Translations under genes and position numbers: made by a program
Shown: piece after piece, positions 36,660 to 49,300 of the stretch
How positions within the stretch are numbered: position 1 is the first letter of the stretch
Layout of the letters: every line of letters starts with the position of its first letter
The notes under the pieces: model-generated
Database searches by the model: none
What the model was told of the DNA's origin: nothing
Seen by the model: the letters and a program-made list of their open reading frames with translations, nothing else
Assembly (NCBI RefSeq): GCF_963675165.1
Contig: NC_087380.1
Location: forward strand, 5,650,071-5,714,070
Direction: 5' to 3'
Origin: Halichondria panicea
Taxonomy: Eukaryota; Porifera; Demospongiae; Suberitida; Halichondriidae
DNA length: 64,000 nucleotides

Positions 36660-39600
36660 CTAACTATCTGGCCTGGTGACGAGCAGAATGACACTGTGGG
36701 CGGAGTTCACTGTCTGTACTGAGTGGGAGAGGTGCTCAAACGGGATCAGCTGTGGCTGAAACACATCCTCACTCGTGTCTCTTCCTAGTCGCCCCCTGCG
36801 ACCACTCCCCCAGCTGTACATTTCACCACTTGCAGGAGAAAAAAATTAATATAAATTATCACATGATTGGCAAATAGCTAAACTATCGTACTTCTTCTAA
36901 ATAAGGCGCCACTTTTTAATAATTACGTTTTCGAGGCTAGTGTAGTATGCAAAACAAGAAATAGCCAATGAATTTATATGGTGCCTTATGGGAGAAATCT
37001 TCAGGTGGCGCATTATTAGAAGGGGGCGTATTTTGGAAGAAATACGGTATGTTACGACTGCCTTGTTTGGTAACTGCAAGATCTATGTCATTACAATTAT
37101 TCTACTTGGTGCACACACCTCTGCATGATATACAATAGTGTAAAAGTCTCCAGTTAGGACTTCAACAGATGATGGTTTGTTAATTACCTCCACTGGTCAC
37201 AAGCTCTTTGTCTCTATGGTAACCCAGCTGGCTGTAACTGTTGTCCCCACATGTCAGACACTCAGTACCAGCTACAGAAAGAGACACATGCACAGAGATA
37301 CAGCATTGTCATTTGTCTTTAAATCACATTCATGGCTTACAATGTCAACTAGCTAGTACTGCACATGTACATGTACTTGTCAGGGTTAACACAATAGAGT
37401 GACCAATTCAGAGGGAAGAGGTAGATATATACCTGTGATTATGGCAATGTGGTTGGTTCCCATGGCTGCTGAGACAATGTTCTCAGAGTTAATAAGCTCT
37501 GAGCCAGAGAGAGTGAAGACGGAGCACTACCAGGAGCACTCGGAACTGGTAGGGCTGGCGGAAAGCTATCTGTGTGTACGTGTGTGTGTGTGTGTGTAGC
37601 ACCAGGACAATCCTTAATCAGGTTCAAAATCACAGGGACGTTGCCACTCACTTGACTGGTCATAATGTCAGGACTGCGTGTCATGGGATCACTGCGAAGG
37701 TCGACAGTTGTAGGAGGTTGTGAAGTGAATGTGGATGCATGTGGAGGTGTGAGGGGGTGAGGGTGGGTTAGTGAGCGTCTTGGAGTCTTTCTCTGAAGAG
37801 AGATCAATGTGATTCAATGTTAGCTTGTTGTGTCTATAGGGGTTGTGTGTGTGTGTGTGTGTGTTGGTTTACCTTTGAATAAACAATAAGTTAACAGAAA
37901 CAGTTGAAGTAATTTTACTTTCTATTTAAATAGAAATGTAGACAAGTATACACTTGTTGCATCCATATAGTCGGTATCAGTTACAACAGCTATACACACA
38001 CTGTAATATCTGTTGTTTACCACAGACTAACGTTGCAAAACCTCCTAAACAACCACCATCACCTGTTGTTTCCGGCAGCAAGCAGCTGTCCGCTTTCAGT
38101 GATGACCAGAGAGCAGTCCACCCCACAACAAGCCCTGGCCGGGGGTGACTCCACTGGCACCTGTACCTTCCTGGGGGAGTGCTGGTCACAATAAACGCCG
38201 AGACCCAATTGACTTAAAGTACGAATACATTGCATAACAGCGCAAGATTGACAAGTAAAAGGATACGTAAATAATGCAGCCTATTTTGGTCATTAACATA
38301 AACACAGACATTTTCAGATTAAGAATGTTATACATTTGTCCCTTTCCCCACCACCCTCAGCTGAGGAAGGGTACAGAAAAAACACGTAGTGAACACGTAC
38401 ATGGAAAAAGTTAACTCAAACAACAAGAGCATACCATTGCATAAAAGGTTAACACTTTCTCTGTGAGCTTGTCATGTTTATACTCTCACTCACACACACA
38501 TGTGATGGTTAATATGTGGTTGGCTCTATTATATGCTATCTCCACGGTCTGGTGAGCTAGCATCTCGTGAACCAGTCGAGGCTGTACAGAAAAAACACTA
38601 TACTCCTATTATTGCCCAAACATTTTTGTTGGCACCATGCAGTTAATGAAACCACACTGTTTGTACAACATACATGCTAACAGTTTAAGATATACTTTGC
38701 ATAGCATGAGCAAACAATGTAATTTCACAATACTATATACACACAGTAAGTACGTAGGTACACACCTCTGAGACATCATTAGTGCATGTCCTCATGACCT
38801 AAACAACCATTGATCCCATGCACTGCCAAACGTCATCACAATTACCCTTGTCTGCATGTACGAGAAGGGAGCTAGGGACATTAAGTACGTATTCAATTTC
38901 GATTTTACAGGCACATATTATAATTCATACGTAGGTAAATTTTGGGCATTCTTTCATACACGACAATTCACACATGCATGGTTGCAACAAGGCTTCCCTT
39001 TACCACTTCACCATGCAAGGCTACCCATGCATGGTACTAGCACTCATGTATTCTATATCTACACAGTTGTGAGACAGGCAGTGAACATGTACACCACAGG
39101 CCAATTCTTTATAACAGTGGTCTTGAGTCCCCCGCAGTTATGGCTCAAACACCAGAGGACCACGCCCCCCCCCTTTCCTCACTGCTCTGGGTGAGAACTG
39201 AACCTTGCTGTTGCCAAGGAGTCAAAAACCAACTGAGAGGAAACAAACCAATCACAACAACTGTTGAGCTTAAGATGATCCAGTGTTATAGCTTGTTGGT
39301 CTACACAATTGTGCACATGATTAATTGTGTGTTGATGGTTAATGTTTATCTTTCACAATAAACACCATTGTGAACAACAAAAACAGGTCATCTACTTTAT
39401 CTTCATTTGAACAGAAATGTGAACTAACATTGACAGTAGATAAACATACAATGTCATACACTTATATATATACCATTTGGAGCGAACTGTTGCACCCACA
39501 GCCTGACAGCTGTTGCAAAACTGACAGCAGTATACAGCAGCTTTTATGATCAGCTACCCTGCTGTTGCAAAACTAGGGTAAGAGTTTTGCTACGCATGCA

Positions 39601-40030
39601 TGCAGTAATAAACAAACACACTGTACACCAAAATTTCGGTATAGCCAATTATAATTTATACTCACCGGTTATTTCCTGGAGAGCAACTGTCGACAATGGT
39701 ACCTGCATGCGCTCTACAGCAGTGTATGCATTGTCCAGTGAAAGGTTAATAGTATAGTATAATATCATCACAGTCGTGTAGATCGAGTTCATGTATGCGA
39801 GGGAACTGATGCTTTAATGAATTGTGACAACTGCATGTGTAAGCCACCGTGTGAGACTGGATGGTTAGTCTTACCAAGTTATAATCGTTCATATTGTCCG
39901 GAGATGAGATGCCAAAGTTTCCAGCCTCCCATCCTTCTCAATCTTGAGGACACTTCTGGCTCGGTTCATTTCGTTTTGAGTCTGAAATCGCCACATGCAT
40001 AAAGGATGTCTCATTAAGTGGACATAATAT
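36660..40030 (-). pseudogene. NEK8 pseudogene 3
   Basis: Recognisable exon copies, by comparison with the intact gene: exon 17 36664-36834, 16 37117-37270, 15 about 37430-37570, 14 about 37600-37830, 13 about 38020-38215, 12 about 38333-38390, 11 about 38510-38590, 10 about 38765-38860, 9 about 39060-39230, and kinase exon 4 about 39895-40030. Exons 5-8 and 1-3 are absent and exons 14 and 15 are run together across a shrunken CA repeat. It cannot encode a kinase. It lies immediately downstream of receptor C, as expected if receptor and NEK8 were duplicated together. Confidence 0.85.
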
Positions 40031-40355
40031 TGAATGACATACTGTGCAAGAGAGGGGTTATGGCTTATGACATCACAAATAGATGTTAATAGTGTAGCTA
40101 TTAACATTACGGTCAAATTAATGTGTGATTAAAGGGGCCGTATGTCAACTCTCTACAAAGGAACGGCTACGATTGATGTAGCTACTGTTTTGGGACACAG
40201 ATCAGAAACAGAAAACACAGGGAGGTATACTTGAAATCGTCAAATTACTCAGCAGCAATCATAAACTCACAGCACAACACAACACAACACAACACATAAA
40301 TATAATTCTAACATGAAGTCTTTCATTGTTAATAGCTACACAACTGTAAAAATTA

Positions 40356-43300
40356 TTAATGTCTACCAGTCACACTATAAGCAGCACAGTCTGTGATCTC
40401 AAAATCTTTAATATCATCATTAACTACATTTCTAGCTGGAAACTCAACAACGTCGTAAACATGTGGAGTAGAGGATGCTTGCTGAGTAGACTCATCTTGG
40501 AAAGTGTCCAGAGTTTCATATTCTTTGTCTTGTGTGTCAACATCAGCATTTACCGTACTCATCTCAATTGTTGGCCTGTGTAAGTGCACATTTCCCAATA
40601 AAAGTACACATAAATCAACATTTCAAACCTGTTTTTGGAAAGATTAAAGCTTCTTGCCCGTTTTTTGTGAATGCCGATGTAAATCATGACAATCGTGATT
40701 ATGAAAATAACGATCAGAAATATCACTGCACCGATTGCACCTCCAACAGCAGCTACTGGAAACTGTGCTGACGTGGGAGATATGGGTGTGGGGTTCATGC
40801 ATTCTGGATCAGCAATTGAAGTTAGAATAACTTGACAAGTACTATCCACAGGAATCAAGAGGAATTCAAAAGCCACGATTGCTCCATCAGCCAGCCAGCC
40901 TTCAATATAGTTTGCAATCTCAACCGCCGAAGCTGCTTGAGTACCACTAACCTCAGCTCGGTACGTTACAGCATCTTCAGATTCGGGAAAGCAGCGAAAT
41001 TTGGGATTCAAAATGTTAAGCACAGAAAATCCACAGTGGCATCTTTCGTTGACACTTGTAGAGAGGGTGTTGTTTAAAGCGTTCAACTTTTGTTGACTAT
41101 CCTCAGCCTATTAAATAAACACGAGTTTCTGTATAATGTACACATCCTAGCTATTACTATAGTTCACTATTGGAATACAATTTTGCAATTTATGGCTTAC
41201 CACCCATTGCTGACACCTGTCCACCCCAACAAGACGAAGCTGAATCAGCAATATCGATGTAGCTGTGCAATAAAAGTATTGAAAGCAGATGTCTAAGATA
41301 AAGAAATGTACTTACGAATTTCAGAAGTAGATTGGACATAACCACTAGATGCAAAATGGACGTACTGTCTTTTATCTGGATCAGTCTGTCTCACACCTCT
41401 GCGTCCCATCTAGGAAGAGAACACTAAATGTACATGACTGATTACTAAATTGCCCAATTATATCTACGGGACGTAATTATAATATAGACAGCCATTCAAA
41501 CATAATTATAGCATAGATAATCATACTCATATACTGTAAACCCAATCTTGATAGCTCACCTGATTTGAGTCAGATGCTGAGAATGCACGTACAAAGAAAG
41601 TGTAGCTTGTAGCGAAACACAACGGTCCATTGGTGTAACGATTAGGACGGTCATTCGGAGAATTCACGTCATCATCCTTATCCTGTCCAACCACAAACTT
41701 GTCTCCTGTGAGGCCCTTATAGAGGTCACCACTCATCTCAGCAGTGACGTAAGCATATGGGGAAGAGGGCTTGCTATTGCAAGAAAGGTCAGCATAGGTT
41801 CCAATATCTTGCTGGGGAAATTGAACCTTTGAGTCTGAGTTTAGATCGCTTATTGCTGTTCCTTCAGGAAGGAAGACCACAATAACTTGATAGTGAGTTA
41901 TCAGAACATTGTCTTCTGAGAACGAGGCAACACCAATAGTGACTGTTTGTGGGTCGTTGTTAATGACCTCCTCTTCAGAAACTGACGACGGCTCAACAAC
42001 AGCAGGAGGTGGGGAAGCTGGGGACAGAATAAATAGCAGCTGAACAAATACTTGGGGAAAGAATAAATATTCTAGAAGGTAAATATGCAGAAAACATGTG
42101 TAACTCTAAGCAAACAGAAAGTGAATGTAACTCACCATTCAGTGTGTTCACAGTACTGGTAGCTGGCATTCCATTGCCATCTCCGTTGACTGGAAACACT
42201 GACACTGTGTACTGAGTGTTAGGGAAAAGGTCGATCAGAGTTGTTCCAAAATTGTTATTGGCTGGAGAATAAATATCTCCTAAAGAAAACAGAATAATGG
42301 TAACTGTGTGACTGAAACTTGGAGCGTAGTCTCTGATCCCGACAAATGAAACCTGGATAAGTGGACGTCAGGGTTGTCATTCAACACACACTAACATACC
42401 TCATACTGAGTGATAACTCCATTTGGCATGTCTGGTTCTGTCCAAGTGAGTGTGATAGTTGTCTGAGTGGGCTCAGCCGTCAATCCAGTGGGCGGGGAAG
42501 AGGCTGTTGAGAGAGCACATAAGTATACTTATAGGTACTGCATGTAATATAGTTATGTTTACAAGTCCGACGAGACAATAATTGGGGCGAGCGTAGCGAG
42601 CCCTATCTTAGTGACCTCGGTAGAAAATTTCTCTGTATGTATGTATGTATGTATGTATGTATGTATGTATGTCATGGTACGTGCGGCCTGATAGCCGGTT
42701 TTTACACACGCGGTCCTTACCAATTTCGTGTATTCCTCGTGTATTTTGCACAACTGTACTGGAGGCATAAGCATAAAATGAATACTGACAACGAACACAA
42801 ACAAGAAGGCTTCGAATAAGGAGGGATCGAGAGAGACAAGCAAGAGCCCAAGAAACAGCTGAAGAGAAAGAAGTCAGGCTAGCCAAACGCAGAGAAAAGC
42901 ACAGGGCACTCAAGATTCAAGGTAACCATTGCACTGGATGCCAATAGAGCATCCCAGCAACTGAGACGGGACACAGAGACTCCTGAGGCCAGGCAGGCAC
43001 GCCTACAGCAAATGGCTGCTTCCACCCAAACCAGCAGAGCTTCAGGTAAGTTCAGGCAGCGTACATGATATAAGCCAGTGTAATTTTCATTACAGATATA
43101 TACTCCTGAGGCCAGACAGCCACGCCTACAGCAAATGGCTGCTTCAACTCAAACCAGCAGAGCCTCGGGTAAGTGCCACTGACAAGTGGCGTTCATGATG
43201 ATAAGCCAGTGTTTTTTTTCTACAGAGACTCCTGAGGCCAGACAGGCACGCTTGGAACAAGACAGGCATAGGTATTCACAACACATAGATGTGAACCACC

Positions 43301-46300
43301 TGTACTGCTAACACGCTCGCCCCATGACACCTTGTGTCACCCTAGTTTTAGTATACCTGTATGTAATGGCAGGATGTTACGGATATACTCACATACAGAT
43401 AATTATGTGAATGTAGACTTAAATGTGTGTTACTATACTGACATGTAAGTATGCTACATTAAGTGATGCCTTACCGTCTTGATCAGTTGTAACTATAGGA
43501 GACGGGTCACTCTGATTGCTACAGCCAATGTCATTGCAGGCGTCTACAGTGAAGGAGTAGTTGGTGTAGGGGAGAATGACCCCCTGCATTGATACATTGT
43601 ACATGAGCTCCCCTGCAGAGCTCATCAGATTACTATGAATGATGGTACTGATCAGAGTGAAACCGTCCGAGACATCCACAGAGCGTACGTACAAGGAGAA
43701 ATTGGTCACTGGTCTGTTGCCGTCAAAAGAGGGTGTCCAACTAAGAACCACCCAGCGAGCACCAACATCACGAGTGCTCACATTCACAGGAGAATCTGGA
43801 CGCTCTGTAGTTTAAAATTACACACTCAGTCACTCATCCAGTTATTTTTAAACACATCACATTGCTAGTGTTACACAATCATGCCATTCCGATAGTACGG
43901 AAAGCACTCACCTAAGATAAACAGTGGTATGTTGTTGGACACTTCACTCAATGTGGTTGTCTCAGGAAGCATGTTGGTTCCAGTGCACGTGTAGTCGCCA
44001 GTGTCCTCCCTCATCGTCTTTTTAAACGACAGCATCCCGACAACTCCAAGCTCTCCCAACTGACGTACTTGATCCACAGTGACATCAGTGTACATCATGA
44101 GCAGGCCCATTATACTGCCACTGCCTGTGTACCCACTGCTCTTAAACTCAGCACTACTGTTCGTGTCCATGGACACCGCGGCAAATTCTACAACGTCCAG
44201 TCTTGCTAAGAGTGAGGAATCACTGTAAATGTTGACAATCTCTCCATTCTTCCTCCAGGAGATGGATGGAATGGGGAAGCCAGTGACCAGACACACAAGG
44301 ACAGCAGGTACACCCAGTCGCACTTCAGTAAGAGCAGATGTATCGACTATCACAGGGGTCACTATATATACAATTATAGTGAATTTATGTAGACTAACAA
44401 TCATATTTGCCTTTGGCTAGTTATATAATTATATGATAGATGTCCCCAATTTTTCAGTTTTTTTTCAACTTCAGTCTTACCGTGAACAGTAAGGTTTGCA
44501 GAAGCGGTAACAGTTCCAATGCTATTAGCAGCTGAGCAAGTATACACTCCTCTGTCCTCATAAGTCACATTCAATACTGTCAGCTCTCCGAACCTACTTC
44601 CATTACGATCACCTACAATGGTGTACTTAATGTTGCTGACAATGTCCATCACTGTTTGGTTGAAATCAGTGAATTTCCATGAGACAGCATGATCAGGAGA
44701 TGCCAGTGCATCACAAGAGAACACAGCACTGGATCCATTGTTAATTATGACCTGATCCAATGGAGGATCAATTATTACTGGTGGTCCTATGAGGAAAGCA
44801 TTGAAAAAGATGATTCTGTTTTGAACATCTACAATTTTGTATGTGTAGAATAATTCATACTTACCATTCACAATAATATCAATGTAGGAGTTGTCACTCC
44901 CAGCTTCATTAGTGGCTTGCACAAAGTATCGTCCTGCATCAGTTTCCTCACCAGCCATGCGAGCTTGAACAATGTTGTCAATGTTCAGGCTGAGACGATC
45001 ACTGGAGAAGGTGAGGGTAGACTTTGATGTACGACTGGGGAGACTTGTAATATCTTGAAACTCAGAACCACTAGCAAACAATGACGAGGCAAAATCAGCC
45101 GAGTAGTACCAGCGAATGTTAGACACCGTGACCACAGGGGAGGCGTTCTCAATACTGAAGCTGAGAGTAGCTGATTCTGACTCATTAGCCGGTATCCTCT
45201 GATTAGTATCCAAGGAAATCACATTAGATGGAACTGTAGTGGGATACTCTGTAATACAACATCGTTCGACACTTAATTACAGAACAGTACCTTGAACAAA
45301 GAGAGTAGCATTTTGTTGATCTATTCCGTTCTCCATCACACCATTGTTAATCAGAGCATTGCTGGCCGCACATGAGTATGTATCTGAATCACCACCAATT
45401 GTGTCAGTGATAGTTATCATACTTATCACAGTGCTAATCTGCCCTAGTGAACCGTCCATCATCGTGTTATTCAGTTCCACTCTTGAATTAATGTCCATTC
45501 CAGTTCCATTGAGGAAGAGGTCACCTCGATACCACTGCACTAGTGGAGTGGGTAGTCCAGTGGCTATGCACACAAAAGTCACTGAGTCTGTCTGGTTGAT
45601 CACCAACATATCTCCGGGCTCCAAGGAGGTGATTAGTGGAAGGACTGCAGGGAGTATAGGGCAGAGATTTGTACTTTTCAATTTAGCCATGCTTATATTT
45701 TTATGTGCTGAAGTAATCCAAAAATTAAGGCGAATAATTCAGATGACCGGTGCATGGATCCCTAACTCACTGTGTATAGAAAGACTTGCAGTTGTGCTGA
45801 CCACCCCCACCATATTAATAGCTGTACACCTGTACTGTCCAAAATCAGACACATCAGTGGACAGTACTGTAAGATTGCTCGTCAAAATTCTGTCACCATC
45901 CACTGCTTCCATGATGTCATAATCAGCACCACCCATGACACGAGAGGTGGAGTTTGAGACTAGGTCGTAATAGTCCCAGATGATGGCTGGTCTGGGAAAA
46001 GCACTGGCCTGACAAACAAACACAGCATTGTTGCCCTCAATGATGGTGACATCTATTGGGTTTCGAGTGATAGTTGGAGACACTGCATTGGATTAAAGGC
46101 ACACGTACGTAGTTAATCACAACAATGCAAGAACATTCACAATAACGTGTGTACGACACTGATGTCCATAGGAGGGACTGTAATGGACGGAGCAACTGGC
46201 ACGGGAGTGGGAGTTCTGTACACAGTGAAGGTATTGTACTTCAACTAATGGTTGGTTTAAGAGTTAATGTGTATAAAAATAAAATGTAAGTTATACTTAT

Positions 46301-49300
46301 TGTCCACTACATCAGAATTTATGGCAGTAAACCTCCGAGGACGAGGGCGAAGCCCCGAGGCCAAGGATGGTTTAAGATTGCCATAAATTCGAATGTAGTG
46401 GACAATAAGTGTTATTACCCACTTGAATGAAAAGTACTTGCTACCTAAGCTACCTCACCTTGGATACAACTAGCAAACAGTCTCAAAAACTATTGAAAAT
46501 GAACAAAAAGCTTGTGCGTATAGCTTGAAGCCAGTGCTAAGCTTCTAGCTCTACGCACTAACTTGTCAATGTCCAAGCAGTGAGCCCCACCCTTCCTCCA
46601 GCTTTCCTGATGTTTAGCGAGCCCCACCCATCTGTCCTGCCCTTGTCGACAAGTGTCTAGCTTCTTTTTGGCTGTGTAGATCTAGTACTAAAATCAGTGC
46701 GCCTTCAACGCAAGGAGTTTATGAGGAATGTGCTCCAGGGCTGGGGTTTATGGTAGTTAAACCCCACCCAGTTGCTATGATACAGACCCCAAGTGGGGAA
46801 TATTTGTACATACGTATGTGCATATGCACCATGACACGAGATTCTATGAAAGGCTATAGATAGAACAGTCAACCGGTACAATCTAGTACTACTAGCCACT
46901 CACCATTCACCACCACCTCAATAGCAACTTCATCCATTCTTGTCTTGTTAAGTTCTTCCACAGTATTCATGGCTCGACAGATCCCCTTGTCACCACTGTC
47001 CCCATCCGTAGCATTGATAAGAGTGAGTGAAGCAGTCACTAGAAACGTTGTATTGGGTAACAGCTCAGCTGGTTGGGTCTCTACAATAAATCGAGGCAGT
47101 CCAACTTTTTGGTCTCCATTGAAGAAGGAGATGGAGGGTGGAGGTAGTCCAATGGCTACAAATGTAAAGGTGATGTTTTCTGTCTCATTGACTCGGAAAA
47201 TTTCTCTACTCATTGGAAAAACAATTTGAGCACCAACTGTATCAAGAGAAACGCAATCATTACAATGAGGACTAAAGTATCATATATATAGAACATGTAT
47301 TAATAAACACTTACAACATATCACGACTTCAGCTGGACGACTGACAATCTCTCTAAAGTTGTTGTTTGCTCTGCAGCTCCAGTTTCCAGTGTCCAGTTCA
47401 CCAGTTACTAGGATTGTCAGATTACTGGTTACATTGAGTCCTTTAGCTGTCTCTGTGAGGTCAACATTGTCCATGGGTAGGGAAAACTCAGTCACTTCTC
47501 TAGTGGGAGACGTCCTTGTCCAGGCTATGGTTGGCCGAGGGTAGCCTTCAGCTGTGCAGGTCAGTGTGAGTGGGCTGGGGGAAAACACAGACACTGGAAC
47601 AGGGTCCTCAAGAATTGTAGGGGGAACTGTACGGAGAGAGAAATACTGCACGTGTCCATGTACATGTAAGAAAGAAGTGCTATATACTAAGAAAGAGCAA
47701 CTAACTTCATTCATTTACAATTTACAGTTAGGTTGTAGCTCTGAAAGTTGTTAGATGGTGCACCCAGTATGGTGTTACGAGCCTCACATCTGAACATACC
47801 AAAGTCAGTTCTGTCTACTAGTGTGATAATGAGCAGAGAAGTTATGTCAATAAAACCAGTAGACATTTCCAATGTAGAAATTTGAAGCCTGGCATCACCA
47901 GTGTCAACAACTTCACTTTTCCTAAACCAAACAAACACAGGTGCTGGGGATCCACGAGCAGTACATGTCAGGGTGGTTTGATGTCCCTCGGGCACGAGTA
48001 GGTCAACCAAACCAGCGGGGAATATGATGTTAGCAGGGACTGTAGTAAACAGGGAGTGCAATGAATAAATACTCCGTAATTCAGCTTTTATCATAACCAT
48101 GCTGCATGTCCTCCTGAACTGAGCACACACAGTCATTTTTCTAAAAAAAAATTTTTTTACTCACCAGTAACAGTGATATTAAAGGTGATGGTGTCCATCC
48201 CAGCAGGATTGACGATTGTTACAGAATACAGGCCACTCTCACTGGGTAGCTGAACAGGGTCTAGAGTGAGTGTGGTGGTGGCTGGTGGATAGGTGGTGCT
48301 GGTGTTTGTGATGGTGATGACTCCTGTTCTCCCAGTGATGGCTGTAGCAGGAACATCATCTATGAACCAGGTGATCTCAGTCAGTGGAAGGTTGAAGTCA
48401 GTGATGGTCACGTTCAAGGTGAGAGTAGAACCAGCTACAACTTCAACGTCAGCATCAGCAAGAAGGGTGGGACCAACTGTGCAAAAAGAGACATTCGTTA
48501 CTACAGTGATTACTGACAATAACACAAAACTAACAAGCTTGAACGATGATAATGAAAGAAGAGTCGATTCCAAAACGACTAGCTGCATTACATTGGTACA
48601 CGCCATAGTTATCGGTAGTGGCTATTAAACTGAAGTTTCCACCAGTTGTGTCATTCCCAGTGTAAACAATTTCTACAGTATTGGCTACAAACCGCTTCCA
48701 AACAATTTGTATAGGAGTGTCTCCAGTTACAACACAGACCAGGTCCACGTTGTTGTTCAGTATCACAGGGTCCAGCTGAATGGTGGTCACAATAGGGGGG
48801 TCTGCATGGTTGAGAGATACGAGTGCAGTTAGGCATACGTAGTTATAGATGTTATACCTCCCAGCTCAATTGTCACAGTATTACTGGTCCCAGTTCCAGC
48901 ATCATTGGCGACATCACAGCGATAGGTACCAACATCAGTCATCTGAATGTCAGTCAAAATACGGGTTGGTCCAGTTGTTGTATTGCCAGTCTCAGTCTTA
49001 GTATTGGTGTACATGTAATTAAAGGGATTTCCCCTTAGTACGAAGCAAGTGATGGTGACATTATTTCCAATACCGACAACAGTATCAGTAGCTATGATCT
49101 CCACCTCAGGAACAACTGCAAGACATGCATGTTCGTGAATCATAGATAATTGATTTTATGTAACCCACCATTTATTTGTACAGTGATGAAGGCACTGCTG
49201 CTGGCGACAGTATGGTCATCAGAATTGGTTCCAATACAAGTGTACACTCCATCATGATCAGGGTATGTAGCACTCACAATATGGAGGGATGACTCAATGT

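Noticed and set aside
36660..40030. A second functional NEK8 gene
   Set aside because: Exons 1-3 and 5-8 are missing and exons 14 and 15 are run together, so no kinase can be made.
42637..42819. Possible coding frame through the ATGT repeat
   Set aside because: The tetranucleotide repeat is open in several frames by composition; nothing supports translation.
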